In this document: positions 24,545-37,400 of the stretch, piece by piece
Position numbering within the stretch: the first letter of the stretch is position 1
How the letters are laid out: each line of letters starts with the position of its first letter
Source of the DNA: Triplophysa rosa
Taxonomy: Eukaryota > Chordata > Actinopteri > Cypriniformes > Nemacheilidae
DNA length: 64,000 nucleotides
Direction: 5' to 3'
NCBI RefSeq assembly: GCF_024868665.1
Contig: NC_079898.1
Coordinates: forward strand, 19,154,403-19,218,402
The notes under the pieces: model-generated
Database searches by the model: none
What the model saw: only the letters and a program-made list of their open reading frames with translations
Told to the model about the DNA's origin: nothing
Position numbers and translations under genes: made by a program

Positions 24545-26734
24545 GAATTAATAATAAAAAAAACAGTTTTAAGTAGATTTTCTACAGTAAGAACGACTTT
24601 GTAGGACAAAACAAATTAGATATGAGAACATTATATAAGTTTTTTAAATATTATCAAACCTCAAATACATTACAGTGTTAAGTGATGTCTTACTGACACT
24701 CACAGTCTTTACAAAGATGGACTATTAATGGATGGTTTGATGAACTTTTAAATTACGGGGACTTTGCCTTTATGTTTAAATCCATTTATCTCCTCTGGTC
24801 ACGTACTAGCTCTCTAATCTTAATGAGGCTAGAAAATACTGAACCCAATTCTTTCTCACTCCTTCTCCCACTCTCACACACATTGTGTAGCACAGAGGCG
24901 CCATTTCTGTCACATTTACTATTTCTAATGTTCACTTATGCCACTAAAAGCCACTCTAATTGACACTGCAGAGCTTAGAAATTAAATGTTACATCTGATC
25001 TAAAACCCATCGAAAGCCACACTTTGTAGGGTCAATGGACTTATAAAACTTTTCTGGTTATGGGATTTTAGAAATGAAGAACGTATCCGTACTTGGGTTA
25101 ATGACTTAATCAGGTTTAATATACTGTACTTTGCAGGCACATGGTTTAGCAGTGCGAAATGTCCAAGCTTCTCTGTGACGTTTCATCTCAAATCAGAACT
25201 CTATCTGTGGCAAACTCTGCATGCTGCTTTGCAATGATATTGAACAATTTACAAATTTCTTGTTTGATCCTCAAAAATTGAGCTTACCATATCACTCAGT
25301 CAGGACATGAATGTCTTAGTAGAATGTTATTTATGTGAAGCTCTTTATGCTTTATCTATGGTTCACCACATTTGCGTAATGAAAGAAAGTATTTTAATGA
25401 ACTTGCTTTGTTAGTCAATGGCCATTCAAAGGTGAGGCTTAGTTTTGTTTTTGGACTTGATTTAAATCACTAGGGAAAAAACTTTAAAAGAGGATCATTA
25501 AAAGAGGATTGTTAAAATCCAAGAAATTCTGTAAGAAAAATAGCCTCTGTCTAAATCAGATCTTGTTTAATAGAACCCTTTTGTCTGTGCCTGGCATGTC
25601 ATAAAACCTGTAAAATAGTTAAATGAATTGCACTTTCAACTTTTTAACTCCCAAAAATACTAATTAATTAATAAGTCTAAATCAATATGAATAATAATAA
25701 AAAAAAGAAGATAAAGATGTGTGTTAGATCATACTGCATAAGGAATCAAATTGACCACTCTAAACCAAAATGGGCATAATCTATATTACAGTATAGAGTC
25801 TTGACAACAATTAAGCCTAAAGAAATTATATTCTCAAAAATTGACTCAACTGTGCAAACTACAAGCATATCAATTACTGTCATATGCTAAGCCCAGTCAC
25901 TAAAAGAAGGCAGCATATTTGAATAAATGTCACAGCAAGAGTTTTTTTAAGAGAATTTTTTTTTTTTTTGTAATACATGCAGCTCAAAATGTTCAAATCC
26001 AAATGTTAGTAAAATCACCATATTTGTTTTTATATCAGACTAACGGGCAATTACCATCGATTCTTCATCTACATCTGGCCTTTTTGTACAAATGACAGGT
26101 TGTTCAGCTTGAATGAAGATAAACATTTTGCTTTTTGCTGACAGACACTTAATCCCAAATGCAACATGACTAACAGCCTCTTATCTTCATAGTGTACAGT
26201 ACAGAAAGACTTTGTGTAGAAATTGTCTTTTTATGCTGTCGGGCACATTCATCACTTCAAGCCATTTAGCCAGAATTCTACAAAAAAGTTACAAAGCCAC
26301 AGACTTTATCTGGTCCATAACTTAATGTCTCATTGTTGTTGAGTTGGTAGAAATTGCTTCACCGTTCAGACAGAACTACATAAAAATTAGTGTTAATTAT
26401 GGCCACAACCAAACAAAAAACGAAAGGGTTTGTTTTGTAATTGCATCTTTAAATCACCTTTCTGACCCAAATTACCCTCAAAACCTGTTAAAAAGGCCAT
26501 CCAAATAACCCACGGCTGTTTGCACACCACATAGACAATTACGCTGAAGATAAATGCAGAGCTATAATGTTTGGTTGGGAATAAATACAAAATGAGGTGC
26601 AAGTTTAGTTTCCCCTCTGAGATAATAAAACAAACTAGATAGTACATTTTCTAAAGAAACTGTGAGTGATGCTTTCGTGGCAAACCGCGGAACTCGGCAC
26701 TAGGGTGATGACACTTTAAGTACTAATGAATCTA
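24545..26734. other. Intergenic, nothing identified
   Basis: Very AT-rich. A poly-T run lies near 25957-25971. The part from 26040 to 26280 is unique-looking and could be conserved noncoding DNA, which alignment would be needed to show. Confidence 0.4.
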
Positions 26735-27790
26735 ACCAACCCCCATGACTCTAAGATGTTCTGATACAGAGATATAGGTCTTTCTAAACGGTTGCTAGGC
26801 TAATGTGTTTGGTTGCTATGGGCGTGGCTTGGCATCTGCCAACTGATGATGCTTCAAGCCTCAAGTGAAACAAACCAACTCCCATGTCTCTACGATGTTC
26901 CTATGCATAAATATAGGTTTTGCTAAACGGTTGCTAGGCTAACCTGTTTGGTTGCTATGGGCGTGGCTTAGCATGTGCTAATTGATGATGCTCTAACCTA
27001 TGAGTGAAACGAACCAACCCCCGTGTCTCTATGATGTTCTGATGCAGAAGATATAGGTGTTTGCTAAAATGGTTGCTAGGCTAACCTGTTTGGTTGCTAT
27101 GGGCGTGGCTTATGGCATCTGCAATTGATAATACTCTAAGCTATGAGTGAAAAACTGAAACCCCTGTCTCTACGATATCTGATGCAGAGATATAGGTTTT
27201 GCTAAAACGGTTGCTAGGCTAACCTGTTTGGTTGCTATGGGCGTGGCTTAGCATTGCAATTGATGATGCTCTAAGCTATGAGTGTAACGAAACCAACCCC
27301 CTTGTCTCTAGATTTCTGATGCAGAGATATAGGTTTGCTAAAGGTTGCTTTAGGCTGACATGTTGTTTGCTATGGGCGTGGCTTCGAAAGCTTCTGATGA
27401 TCCTGGGACACGATTGGTTGCCTGAGTAAAACGAGCCCACCCTTGTCTCTATGACACTGTGTTGCATTGATATAATGGGAGTCTATGGGATCGGTTGCTA
27501 GGTTGCTGTAAATGGTTGCTATGGGCGTGGCTTAATAGCTTCAAGATGATCCTGTGACACTGATTGGTTGTGTGAGTGAAATGAGCCCACCCCCTTGTCT
27601 CTACGACATTGTGTTGCAAAGATATCAACATGGACTTTTTATAATGGGAGTCTATGGGATCGGTTGCTAGGTTGCTGTAAATGGTTGCTATGGGCGTGGC
27701 TTAATAACTTCATAATGATCATGTTACACTGATTGGTAGCCTGAGTAAAATGAGCCCACCCCCTTGTCTCTAAGTGGTTGTACTGCTAAG
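26735..27790. repeat. Tandem array of about seven 135-165 bp units
   Basis: The word ggttgctatgggcgtggctt, or a close variant, recurs near 26811, 26950, 27092, 27230, 27367, 27503 and 27682. Between copies there are shared blocks: tgtctctacgatgttc, gatgcagagatataggt and ggttgctaggctaacctg. The last three units diverge and gain gagcccacccccttgtctc. A minisatellite-like array without coding content. Confidence 0.8.
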
Positions 27791-27842
27791 ATATTCAACA
27801 CGGGACATTTTATGCCTTATATGGGCATGCTTCCTGTGATTG

Positions 27843-28500
27843 GGAAATTTTGGGAGGCTCTTACACCCCAGGGGTACAACTTACACCCCATTGTGAGTGA
27901 TTTTCTTACAGAGCCTAATAGCCTCTTCAAATCGTGTATTATTTTCATGTTTCTACGATATCCTCACTCGGAGCTACGACCCGCCAAAGTTGGGCGCAAT
28001 GTTAAGTTAATGGGATTTTTCGGGTTTTTATTCGCCCCCCTTTCGCACCCCTTCCACCCGATCGCTTCCAAAAGTCTTCACACACCATTCCTCAATGGGC
28101 CGCTCGATTTGATGTAGTCATTCATGGGTCCAAAGCGGAAAAATAACACGTGAATATATAGGTATCTAGGTTTTGAATGGGAGTCTATGGGCGTCATTAT
28201 AAGTATACGGAAATTTTGGGAGGCTCTTACACCCCAGGGGTACAACTTACACCCCATTGTGAGTGATTTTCTTACAGAGCCTGATAACCCCTTCAAATTG
28301 TGTCTTATTTTCATGTTTCTACGCTATCCTCACTCGGAGCTACGACCCCTCAAAGTTGGGCGCAATGTTAAGTCAATGGGATTTTTCGGGTGGTTTTTCG
28401 CCCCCCATCGCCCCCCCCCCCACCCGATCACTTATAAAAGTCATAGCACACCATTCCCGAATAGGCCCGTCGATGTGATGTATTCATTCATGGGTCTACG
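27843..28500 (+). repeat. Two tandem copies of a 366-bp unit
   Basis: The block starting ggaaattttgggaggctc occurs at 27843 and again at 28209. The copies remain alignable through cctcactcggagctacgacc, gttgggcgcaatgttaag and the C-rich part. Because 366 is a multiple of three, both copies keep the same frame open (27764-28117 and 28187-28522). Most differences between the copies change the amino acid, which argues against a selected protein. Confidence 0.75.
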
Positions 28501-28655
28501 TAAAAAGCTGTGGGACAAGTAGCGTGCCAAACTTTTGGCGGAACAAGAATAATTATAAGAAGTATGTATGTTCGAATAACAATAGTTATGCTTTTTCAAA
28601 GCATCACTAACAAAGGCAAAGTGTGGCCACACAGGCAGAGGGTTTTGAGATGTAA
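28501..28655. repeat. Tail of the tandem region
   Basis: AT-rich sequence with gttcgaataacaatag and the short inverted word ctttttcaaagc. It looks like the degraded edge of the array before the TIR element at 28656. Confidence 0.35.
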
Positions 28656-29820
28656 GGCCTAGTCCACACGTACACGGTATTTTTATAAACTTGAGTTTTT
28701 CCTTCTTTGCTTAAAAAAATTGCGTCCACACGAAAACGCAAAAACACGCTATTGTGGGAATATTTTTTAGATAAACGTATGATTTAAATATCAATATAAT
28801 CAATAAGTGTTTTCTTTCATTTGTTTCATTAAGCTGTGTGTTTTGGTCATGTGCTTTCTATTTCACTCAGTAGAAAGTTACTGGGGCAAACAAAGAAAAC
28901 AGAGAAAGTTGGGGGTTGGAGTCGTAAATTATCTAGATAAACACACACACATATAAAGAGTCACAAAGAAAAATAAATGTTATGAATCAATCCACTGTAT
29001 ATGTTCTAAGTATAATCATGAGTTGTGATGTGTTTTAATGAATCATAGGATTAAGAAACAACGCTATATAATTAAAAACATTAGATGATTAAGTGTTTTC
29101 TTTTTACTAAAAGAATGTTAAGAATGTTGGTGTGTTGTCCGGCCACAATAAACTGTTTTTAGGAGACCACTCCTTGGGGGAGGGTGCCCCTGGAGAACAT
29201 TCCTCAATACTAGAGACCGACCACAGGATGTATGTTTTGAGAAGGTTTTATTTTTCAGGAACTACGCAGATAAACGTGGCGTATGGTGATTGGTGGAAAG
29301 GGAGCAAAAAGCAGAGGAGGAGTCAGAAGATAGAGCGACGTCACATACTTTATAAATATGGGTGTATTTGAATATTTTGGTTGTTGGCTTGTGGTGGAGA
29401 GGTGGTGATTTACTGGCAACCCAAAGCTTTGTTACCTTTTTACATCTGATAATAAAACTTCTGCTTAATTTTGGAGAAACGTCTCTTGCAAATTTTTGAA
29501 CATGCAGGACTGCCTTTAAAGTCCAACACAACGCTATGAAAGCGCTGTCAAGAGCATGGCCGAACCAACAGGTGATATAACCCTAACCATAAAGCTGTTG
29601 GCCAATCAGAAGCCTGGAATCTGACGTCAAACAAGGATATACGGACGCATTCCAACGTCATACGCCAAATCTCCGGTTTCACCACATACCACAACACTGA
29701 AACGGAGTTTCTAAAATCTTCACCCTGGCGGATCAAAAAAGTTCGTTTCAGTGACCGGGGTGACGAACGGCAAACCGCAAAAGCTGCTTTTGAAAATACC
29801 GTGTTCGTGTGGACAGGGCC
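28656..29820. mobile_element. TIR DNA element carrying an LTR-like insertion
   Basis: Inverted ends: GGCCTAGTCCACACG then tacacggtattttt at the left, and aaaataccgtgttcgtg then tggacagggcc at the right. The body is interrupted at 28753-29530 by a unit with LTR features. No transposase frame is visible, so it is non-autonomous. I could not find a convincing flanking target duplication. Confidence 0.7.
28753..29530 (+). mobile_element. Solo-LTR-like insertion, 778 bp
   Basis: Starts TGTGGGAATA and ends CCAACACA (TG...CA). The flanking host element has acgctat immediately before (28746-28752) and again immediately after (29531-29537). Inside are a TATA-like tttataaatatggg (about 29349-29362) and an AATAAA signal (about 29452), in the order expected for an LTR promoter and poly(A) site. 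There is no internal coding region, so it would be a solo LTR. The seven-base match is longer than the usual 4-6, so the exact ends may be off by one or two bases. Confidence 0.6.
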
Positions 29821-30078
29821 TAATGATCCAACTCAACTGTTATTTTTATAGGCCAGTTAACTGCAAAAAAATAAAGTTAAATGTAACTTTAGTAAAAAAC
29901 TAATGACACAGGTCGTGAACAAATTTGTTCTCTTGCACTTGTACAAAGTCATTGTGTAGCTAAGAAGATTACTTCCTTCTCGCGATACAGTGTCATGTTT
30001 GGCTCAGAGAACAATGACCTGTAAGCACTGGAAAGGCCTTGTTCCCTATTATTCAAGGGCTCTCCCTACTGCCCAAGC
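29821..30078. other. Intergenic, nothing identified
   Basis: AT-rich spacer between two repeats; no feature seen. Confidence 0.4.
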
Positions 30079-30700
30079 TCACTCAACTCAACTTTATTTA
30101 TATAGTCGCTTTTACAATTTTCATTGTTACAAAGCAGCTGTACATGAGACACATTGACTACAAGCAAAACAATCAAAGTTGTACCTGCAAAAACAAGAAA
30201 AGGTTGAAAACACAGAAGACAGACACACCCACACACAAAACACTCCACACACACAATATGCACACGACTAACACACAAGACATAGAGACACACACACACA
30301 CACGGATGCGCACCACACACACACACACACACACCGACACAACAGTACACACAAAAACCACACACACACACGCTCAGTGAGAGCACACATTTAGGATAAA
30401 GGAGAGAGAAGCACAGGTCAAATATAACAGATAATAAATTCCTATATGCAATATTAATTAAGTAAAACTTTAAATTCTAAAGCAGCCCCCCCGGTCAGGC
30501 AGATAGTGCAAAAACAGTATGCAAACGGTGGCGAGGAACCCAAAACTCTAATCGAGAAAAAAAAACCTCAGGAGAACCCAGGCCCAACCAGGGGATTCCA
30601 GTTCCCCTCTGGCAAAAGCTGCTGCCTCTGCACAAGCTCCAGAGAGCTTGCACAACAAGGCTAAATAAAATAAATAAACTTAATAATAAAATAAATTATA
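30079..30700. mobile_element. Dispersed teleost repeat with internal CA microsatellite
   Basis: Begins ctcaactttatttatatag and continues ttgttacaaagcagctgtac. Further on come ggcgaggaaccc and cctcaggagaaccca, all words that recur in many fish genomes. A (CA)n-rich stretch fills 30215-30372. The open frames across the CA tract are by-products. Confidence 0.6.
30215..30372. repeat. CA/TG microsatellite, interrupted
   Basis: Repeated acacacac blocks with interruptions such as ggatgcgcacc. Likely polymorphic. Confidence 0.85.
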
Positions 30701-30728
30701 GTTTAAGATTATCATTAATATTCGAAGC

Positions 30729-30891
30729 CAGCGTTTCCCAACCCTGGTCCTCGGGGCACACCTTCCAGAATGTTTTAGTTCTCTCCCTATATGAAACACC
30801 TGATTGATGAGTTGAATCAGGTGTTTTATATAGGGAGAGATCTAAAACATTCTGGAAAGTGTGCCCTGAGGACCAGGGTTGGGAAACACTG
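30729..30891. mobile_element. hAT-type hairpin MITE, 163 bp
   Basis: Begins cagcgtttcccaaccctgg and ends ccagggttgggaaacactg; the arms pair nearly perfectly through ttccagaatgtttta and ctctccctata. CAG...CTG ends suggest the hAT superfamily, but I found no clean 8-bp duplication here. Confidence 0.75.
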
Positions 30892-33800
30892 CCCTAAGCC
30901 CTTCGAATGGTTTACCATCCGGAGTGAGAGCTCTGAAGGGTTAAATGGTGTATAGGGGACTCAATAACTGTTTCTTGAAGTGCCCTTCTGCGTCATCATC
31001 CCGCGCCCATAAGGAGGCGGCGTCACCACGCAAAGAATCTGTGCAAAGAATCACGGGAGCCCGAAGTGACCATCAGTTGTACCCTTCGAAATCATGTTTT
31101 TATGATGTTATCATGTTTTTATTAGTTAGCTGTATTTTTTGAGTTGTTATGGCTTAAATCAAAACAAACCAAATGCAGTTTGATTGATATTAATTGGAAT
31201 GCACAATAAAAAAACATGAATTTTGAATAATTTTAAAAACCAATCCAAAATGAGAGTTATCTCATTTTGGAACCAAACTCTTCATTTATACTGTATATAT
31301 TGTTTTCTTCTAATTCGGCTTTCTTCTGTACCATCTAAGAAAGATGAGGGCTTGTCTTTTTCCAAACTGGATTTTTAATACAGTTAAATTCTATTGGAAC
31401 TTCCATATCAAACCTGTGATATTTTTTCTCAACTTTTTTCCAGTTGATTCCGTTGCTCCCTTCGACTGCTGTAAATTAGCAGTCAGATTAAAAAAAACAA
31501 TTACAGAAACGGATTTTGTTTTGGGTGTGTTTTATTCCTGTTTCACCCGGTTACAATAAGATTAACTATTATATAAAAATAAAACATTGAATAAAATAAC
31601 TTTTTAGCAAAAACTTTTTCTGAAGTTTTCTGAAAAAAAAGTTTCTGCAAAAAAAAACAGCTTCTGCTTTATAGTTTAGCAAAAAAGCAAATTTCCAATG
31701 CAAAACCATGCAAGTTCAAGAACTAAAATTGTCTTCAGTGCACAATGTGAAGTGCAAAACTTTAGTTAAAAAAAAACTCCCACTTACCCAAAACACCCGA
31801 ATCACATAAAACCAAATGTGCTGACATTCGCAAAGTGCCTTTTAGAAATCACTGGGGAGATTTTTATGATGTAGTGAATTCAAAGCACACAACAGCCCCT
31901 TTTCATCACTGATGAATATTTCTGAAACACAAAGAGACATTAGGAATGTGCAAGTGAGCGTAAGTGTATTTAGAGTCTCTTGCAGGTGATTGTACTCCAT
32001 TTTTAAATTCTAATGTGTGCAGCTGGAGAGGTTGAGGCATTGTGTTCTGCACTAGCTGCAATATACTTTGATACAGACATATAGTTTAATAGGCTAAGGG
32101 GGAATTTCCAAGACCACCCTTTCGAATAATGACAGGATGGAAAAGTTGTAGATGGAATGTTAATGCCCCTTTACTCCCCACAGGAAGAGCACACACTATT
32201 CAAGCTTTGATTTTGCACCCGAAATGGCCACGGAGTCAAAGCGGCGCAGTAAAACAAGAATTTTCTGTCTCAATTCTGGTCCATTGGGTCCATTTCATTT
32301 CTGTTTATGGCTTCTGTCATTGCAAAGGTGGTCTATCATGTGTGCGAGTGAATACAGAAGAGGCTGTGTTGGAACTGAGCAAAAGAGCAGTTTGGGTAAA
32401 CGTGTGCCTGTGTGTGTGTAAAGGCCTGATGATGGAGCTTGACTTGTATCAATATGCAAGGGCTGACACCTCTTTCAAAGCAAAGACCTAGAGAACTTCA
32501 CACATCTAATTCACCTGCCATTATATCCACCTCATAAGTCTTACTGCTCACACTTCATCACACACACAGATAGAGAGATACAGATTGAAAGAGAGACAAA
32601 TGAGCACCGAGAGAGAAAGAGGAGTAAGGTATACCGATAAAGGGAGAGAGGATTATATGATTATAATATCATATAATATTCTAAAGAATGAGAACGGAAA
32701 GGCATGAAATGGGAAAAATTTATGGAGAAAAGCCACAATGCTAGTGGATAAATAATAGAGTTCACATGCTGCAAATCAGATATAGAGAATTTAATAACAA
32801 GACTGATTTAGTGAGTTGCCTACAAACCTATAAGCTAAGTGATTACGTTTAACTGGATTTCTATTTCAATTCCAGTTGAATCAAGCAAGATCAAGTTTTA
32901 TTCTTTTGCTGTTGTGTCGAAGGTAAGACGTTTCCTTCTCCGATTTTAAATTTTGGTTGTCCCAAAGCAGATATTGAAAATGGTGTTTAACTAATGAGGC
33001 ATATAATAGAACAAAAGAACATGTCCACAAAGACACATTACCAATTAAGCCTGACATTTTACTCGGGAGAACTGATCTGTCATCGATCACATCAACTCAG
33101 CACTTTTCTTGTAAAACTTTGTCACTGTACAACACTGTTAGAACGTTCACTACGCTCGGAGCAAGAGCATGTGCACCCTAAAAAATTGTGACCTACACAG
33201 CTGTCAGTTTATTACAAAAAATGTAATATCCTGTCAAAGCACTTCCTTCAGGTCTTTAGACAAAACAAGAGAAAAAAGTATTTCATTTACACACTGAAAC
33301 TAAAATGAATGTCATGGTGATTTTAAACAACAGTAAGACAAAGACAGTAAGTCCCAGAGACATATATATAAACAGACTTTTTATCATTTGTATATATTTG
33401 TATAGAGAAATATGTATTTGTATTGATGCCTCTCATTTTCCCATGATTTGTTTGTTTTAATAGATTAAACTCTCCCTGGGTAAAACCAGAGCAGCAAGAT
33501 TAAAGCTATAAATTCCTAAAACAATCAACCGATCAAAGAGCAAAACTACTGGGGAGCTTTCATTACGTGCTTGTTAAGTCTGATGTCACACACCACCGCT
33601 TCTGGGTCCAACCGCTCTATTAGATGCCAAATACAAACAACAAAAATGCTAATAAACAAAAAACACTTTTGGTGTGCTGTAAAATGAAGATTCTGTGAGC
33701 CTGGACATTGTAGTGTACCGCGTGACTTTCTAAAAAATGTAACTAAAATGTGTGATATGACTAAGCAGTGCTCATAAACAGCTGTTTAAATAGTATCCTA

Positions 33801-34187
33801 CATGAAACTACTGGAGGATGGGACCCTCCGCTCACCTTACTTGACATCATTTCATCAGCCCATCCATTAATACAACGCCCAGCACATTTAACCATTTTGT
33901 GTCTATTAAGTTTTGCTATTCAGTCAGCCAGCCTGCAGCCCAGCCCAGCTGCTATTCTATAGTTTAGATCAGGAAATTGAAGATAAAAAGACTACATCCA
34001 CAGAGAGAAAAGTTATAACACTTTTAGACTAGAATCATGATATTTAGCCATGTCAGATGAGGTTATCTTCAAAAATCCATGGAAGCTTTGACAGCCTTTT
34101 GACTGGTCGATACCTTGTACACTAGGGACCTGACCTGGAATGCACTGAAGAACAGAGCAGCCCAGCAACTGACTTTAGGTAGAGAGA
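30892..34187. other. Intergenic, no gene called
   Basis: A plus-strand frame of 120 codons (32129-32491) has no motif, repeat match or splice support. A/G-rich sequence at 32575-32660 is low complexity. The rest is AT-rich and featureless to my reading. Confidence 0.4.
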
Positions 34188-34210
34188 GAGCGAGAGAGAG
34201 AGAGAGAGAG
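34188..34210. repeat. GA microsatellite
   Basis: Run of GA dinucleotides just before the longer GAAA tract. Confidence 0.8.
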
Positions 34211-34262
34211 GATAAAGAGAGATACATTATAAATATATTTTTTTTTTCTTAACTTGAAAAGA

Positions 34263-34403
<141 letters not shown>

Positions 34404-37400
34404 TGTTTCCTTAGCAGTCTTCATGCAAAAAACTTTGTCTGCTGAGTCCTTGACTAACTATGTAGTGAGGCAGCAAGCCAGAAGCTTCCCGTTTCCAACA
34501 CAGCCAATGTAAATGTGTACGAATGCCTCGTTCTCTTTTGCTCAACATGATTTCCAGTAAAGATGCAGTCTCATCCTGACATCCCACTCAGCTTACAGTT
34601 CTCAGGTTTACAGCCAGAAGGTTGATATTTCAGTCAGCTATTTGATTGCTGGACTAAACGTATTATTTAAAGCAAGCAAATAAGGTCACTATCTCTTTAT
34701 GAAATGCTGATAAAGCTTTCTTATTTCATACAGTATGTGGACTGCCAAGTACATAAATATGTACATGAAATCACTGACTTCTATGAAAACCTCTCAACCA
34801 CAACTATGTATTTCGACAAAAAGAAAAGTAAATTGGTGGTCCTTTTGCATTGATTGTATTTATTACGCTTTGACAGACGAAAAATCATCTGACGACGAAG
34901 TCCACACACATTCATTATAATCTACAATGTTGTTAGTAGTACAACACTCAGATTCTCTGAGATCACTGCAGCATTATTTGAATAAGCTACAGTACCGCTT
35001 TGTTGGATGTCGGTATGATATTTAATTATCATTGATTTCAGATTTACTCATCCATAAATGTGTTGGCCAGAATAAGCTCCACTGACTGATGATCAAATGT
35101 ATGCTCTAAACAATTATTGCATCTGTAGTCTGACAACACACAGGCAGTTCCAGCCATTCTCCAAACAACATTACCTACATTACAAAGTCTTTAGATACAT
35201 GACACAAAAGCCAAGACTGCATTACTCTAGGTTTATTACCTCATTTAACAGTGACTGCGAAAAACCTCTCTTGCACACACACGCACAATTTTTATGACTC
35301 TAATAAAAACCTTCATCTTAATTCCAAACAATCTTTCACTGTAGTCCTCATTCATTGCACACCTGTGTAAGATTAATCAGTACAATTAATTTCTAATCCA
35401 TTTCAATATCTTGCTATTTGGCTGCGGTCAGTGAGGCAGAAAAGGGGTTTTAAATTTCTGCTGCTTTTGCGCAAATGCCTATAAAATCAAATGTGAAAAT
35501 TACAAAGCTGGTTATAATAAAAGTGTTGTTACAGAAACAGCAGTGTCACTAATGCTCGCTCATGAACACACAGAAAAAGACCTGAATCAAGAATATTTCT
35601 ATTTTTAAAATGATCATTCCACTGTAAAATCGAGTAAGAGTTTGTGTAACTTAATACAGGATGTGCTGTGTGAATTACTCTGATTCCGTCATCATATTCA
35701 TCATCATCTGCAGAAGAGAGGCTCCTACTGAATAATGAATAAGACGTTGTACATTTTCAATTTTGGTGCTGTTTACATTGAGTTATGAAAGTGCAGCAGG
35801 AAAATTAAAGGACATGATTTGGTGCTGTATCACTCACTGCCTAAATTTATGATTCATATTTCCTGAAGAAAAAGAGAGGAAAAGAATGACTATCCAACCT
35901 GCTGCTCCTGAATTAACATATTAAATCAGAGTAATGATCCTCTGTATCAGGAAGGGAACTCAGATTATTAAATATCCATCGGAGCATCACTCTCATATAT
36001 AACATACATTAATCATTAAGCAACAGTCTCACAAGTTGTCACAACGGACCTTCCAAAAACACTTTCTGTTCTGCTATCATCTCAAAAGAGGCCGATGCCA
36101 ATACAGATCTTACATAACTGCTAATAACTTACCCAGTATTAATTGTTTTAACCATTTTTGCAAATACGTTTTTTAAAATACGTTCACTCTTAGAAATAAC
36201 AATTCAATTTATTGAGTCTCTTTGTATTAATATCAGCAATATTTGTTTGGCATACCCTTTCATATAGTCGACAGCAGCCAAATTCCTGCATTATCATTCA
36301 AATGCTATAAAAATATATTTAGAAAAAAATGAGAATGTCTGGTGCGAATCAAACTGAAACACAAATCTGGTCCCCTTAGTGCATACGTGACAGACAGAAC
36401 CGTAGCAATGGCGAATTAATCTAACTAATTAGTGTTTGTTTTGGTGATAATAAATGTGATAAATCACATCCGTGACACTGATTAAAACAGACCTTTATTA
36501 TCAGCCCTGAGAAAGAACAATGTGTCTTTTATTCCCAACTTGCATTCAAGCTGTGATGGTACTTTAACCAACCTTGGCATTTCAATGTGAAACAATTCAC
36601 TGTCTCTTATAATTTAAGAGTAACTCTAAACGACAACATGTTATCAAAATGATGTTTGCAGACAGTGCACTCTGTCCAAAGTGCTCTGCAGTTATTCTAG
36701 GTCAATTTACAGTACAATGCTTTGTATTAGTATTATGGACCTCTGCATCCACTCTAGTCCACTCCCCATTTGTCCAAAGCCACAGCCGCTGGCTTTCATT
36801 TCTTTAAAGGATCTCAATATACTGTTGTAAATGCATCAGGAAAATAATTGCTTTCAAGACACAGGCTTTAATGTTTAACACAAACACTTTACAGGCCTCA
36901 TTCTTTAAAGGGGCATAATGCTTTTACTGTGCATGCAGGGATACCAGGTTCCAAAAGTCTAAAACTACATTGAATTTTATTTTTATTTTATTTGAACAAT
37001 TTTAGGATGTGACATTTTTTATCAAAATGTTGTGAAGATAAAAAGTAGAGTTAGAACGTTTATGTATGCTTAAAAAGTCACTAATCAAATGTAATAGAAC
37101 TGGTTACAGTTACGGTTACTGTTTTGCATACGGTACATTTTACATGAACTTGTCCATACTCACTAAAACGCATAACAATAAAGCAAAAGTGAGGCCTATC
37201 TAATAAGTTTGTAATTGAATGTTTTACACATTTACTCATACTTATTTCTATTTCTAAAGTTTTGTAATTAAATGATTTAGTTCTAAACCCTTCTGTGTAT
37301 GTACAGCAGCGAGTCAAACTATGAAAATTTGTATCAGCTTGAGTAGGGTGTCCTAGTAATAAAGGACATGTGCTACCAAAGAAAGGCCTAACATTAACCG

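Noticed and set aside
27764..28522. Two related proteins of 117 and 111 aa
   Set aside because: They lie on a tandem noncoding repeat; most differences between the copies change amino acids, and there is no splice or promoter support.
30039..30386. Thr/His-rich and Cys/Val-rich proteins on opposite strands
   Set aside because: They are translations of a CA microsatellite.
30729..30891. 8-bp target duplication for the hAT hairpin
   Set aside because: The flanks ttcgaagc and ccctaagc agree only in part, so I do not claim a duplication there.
32129..32491. 120-aa plus-strand frame in the desert
   Set aside because: No motif, no convincing splice sites or promoter; composition matches the surrounding intergenic DNA.
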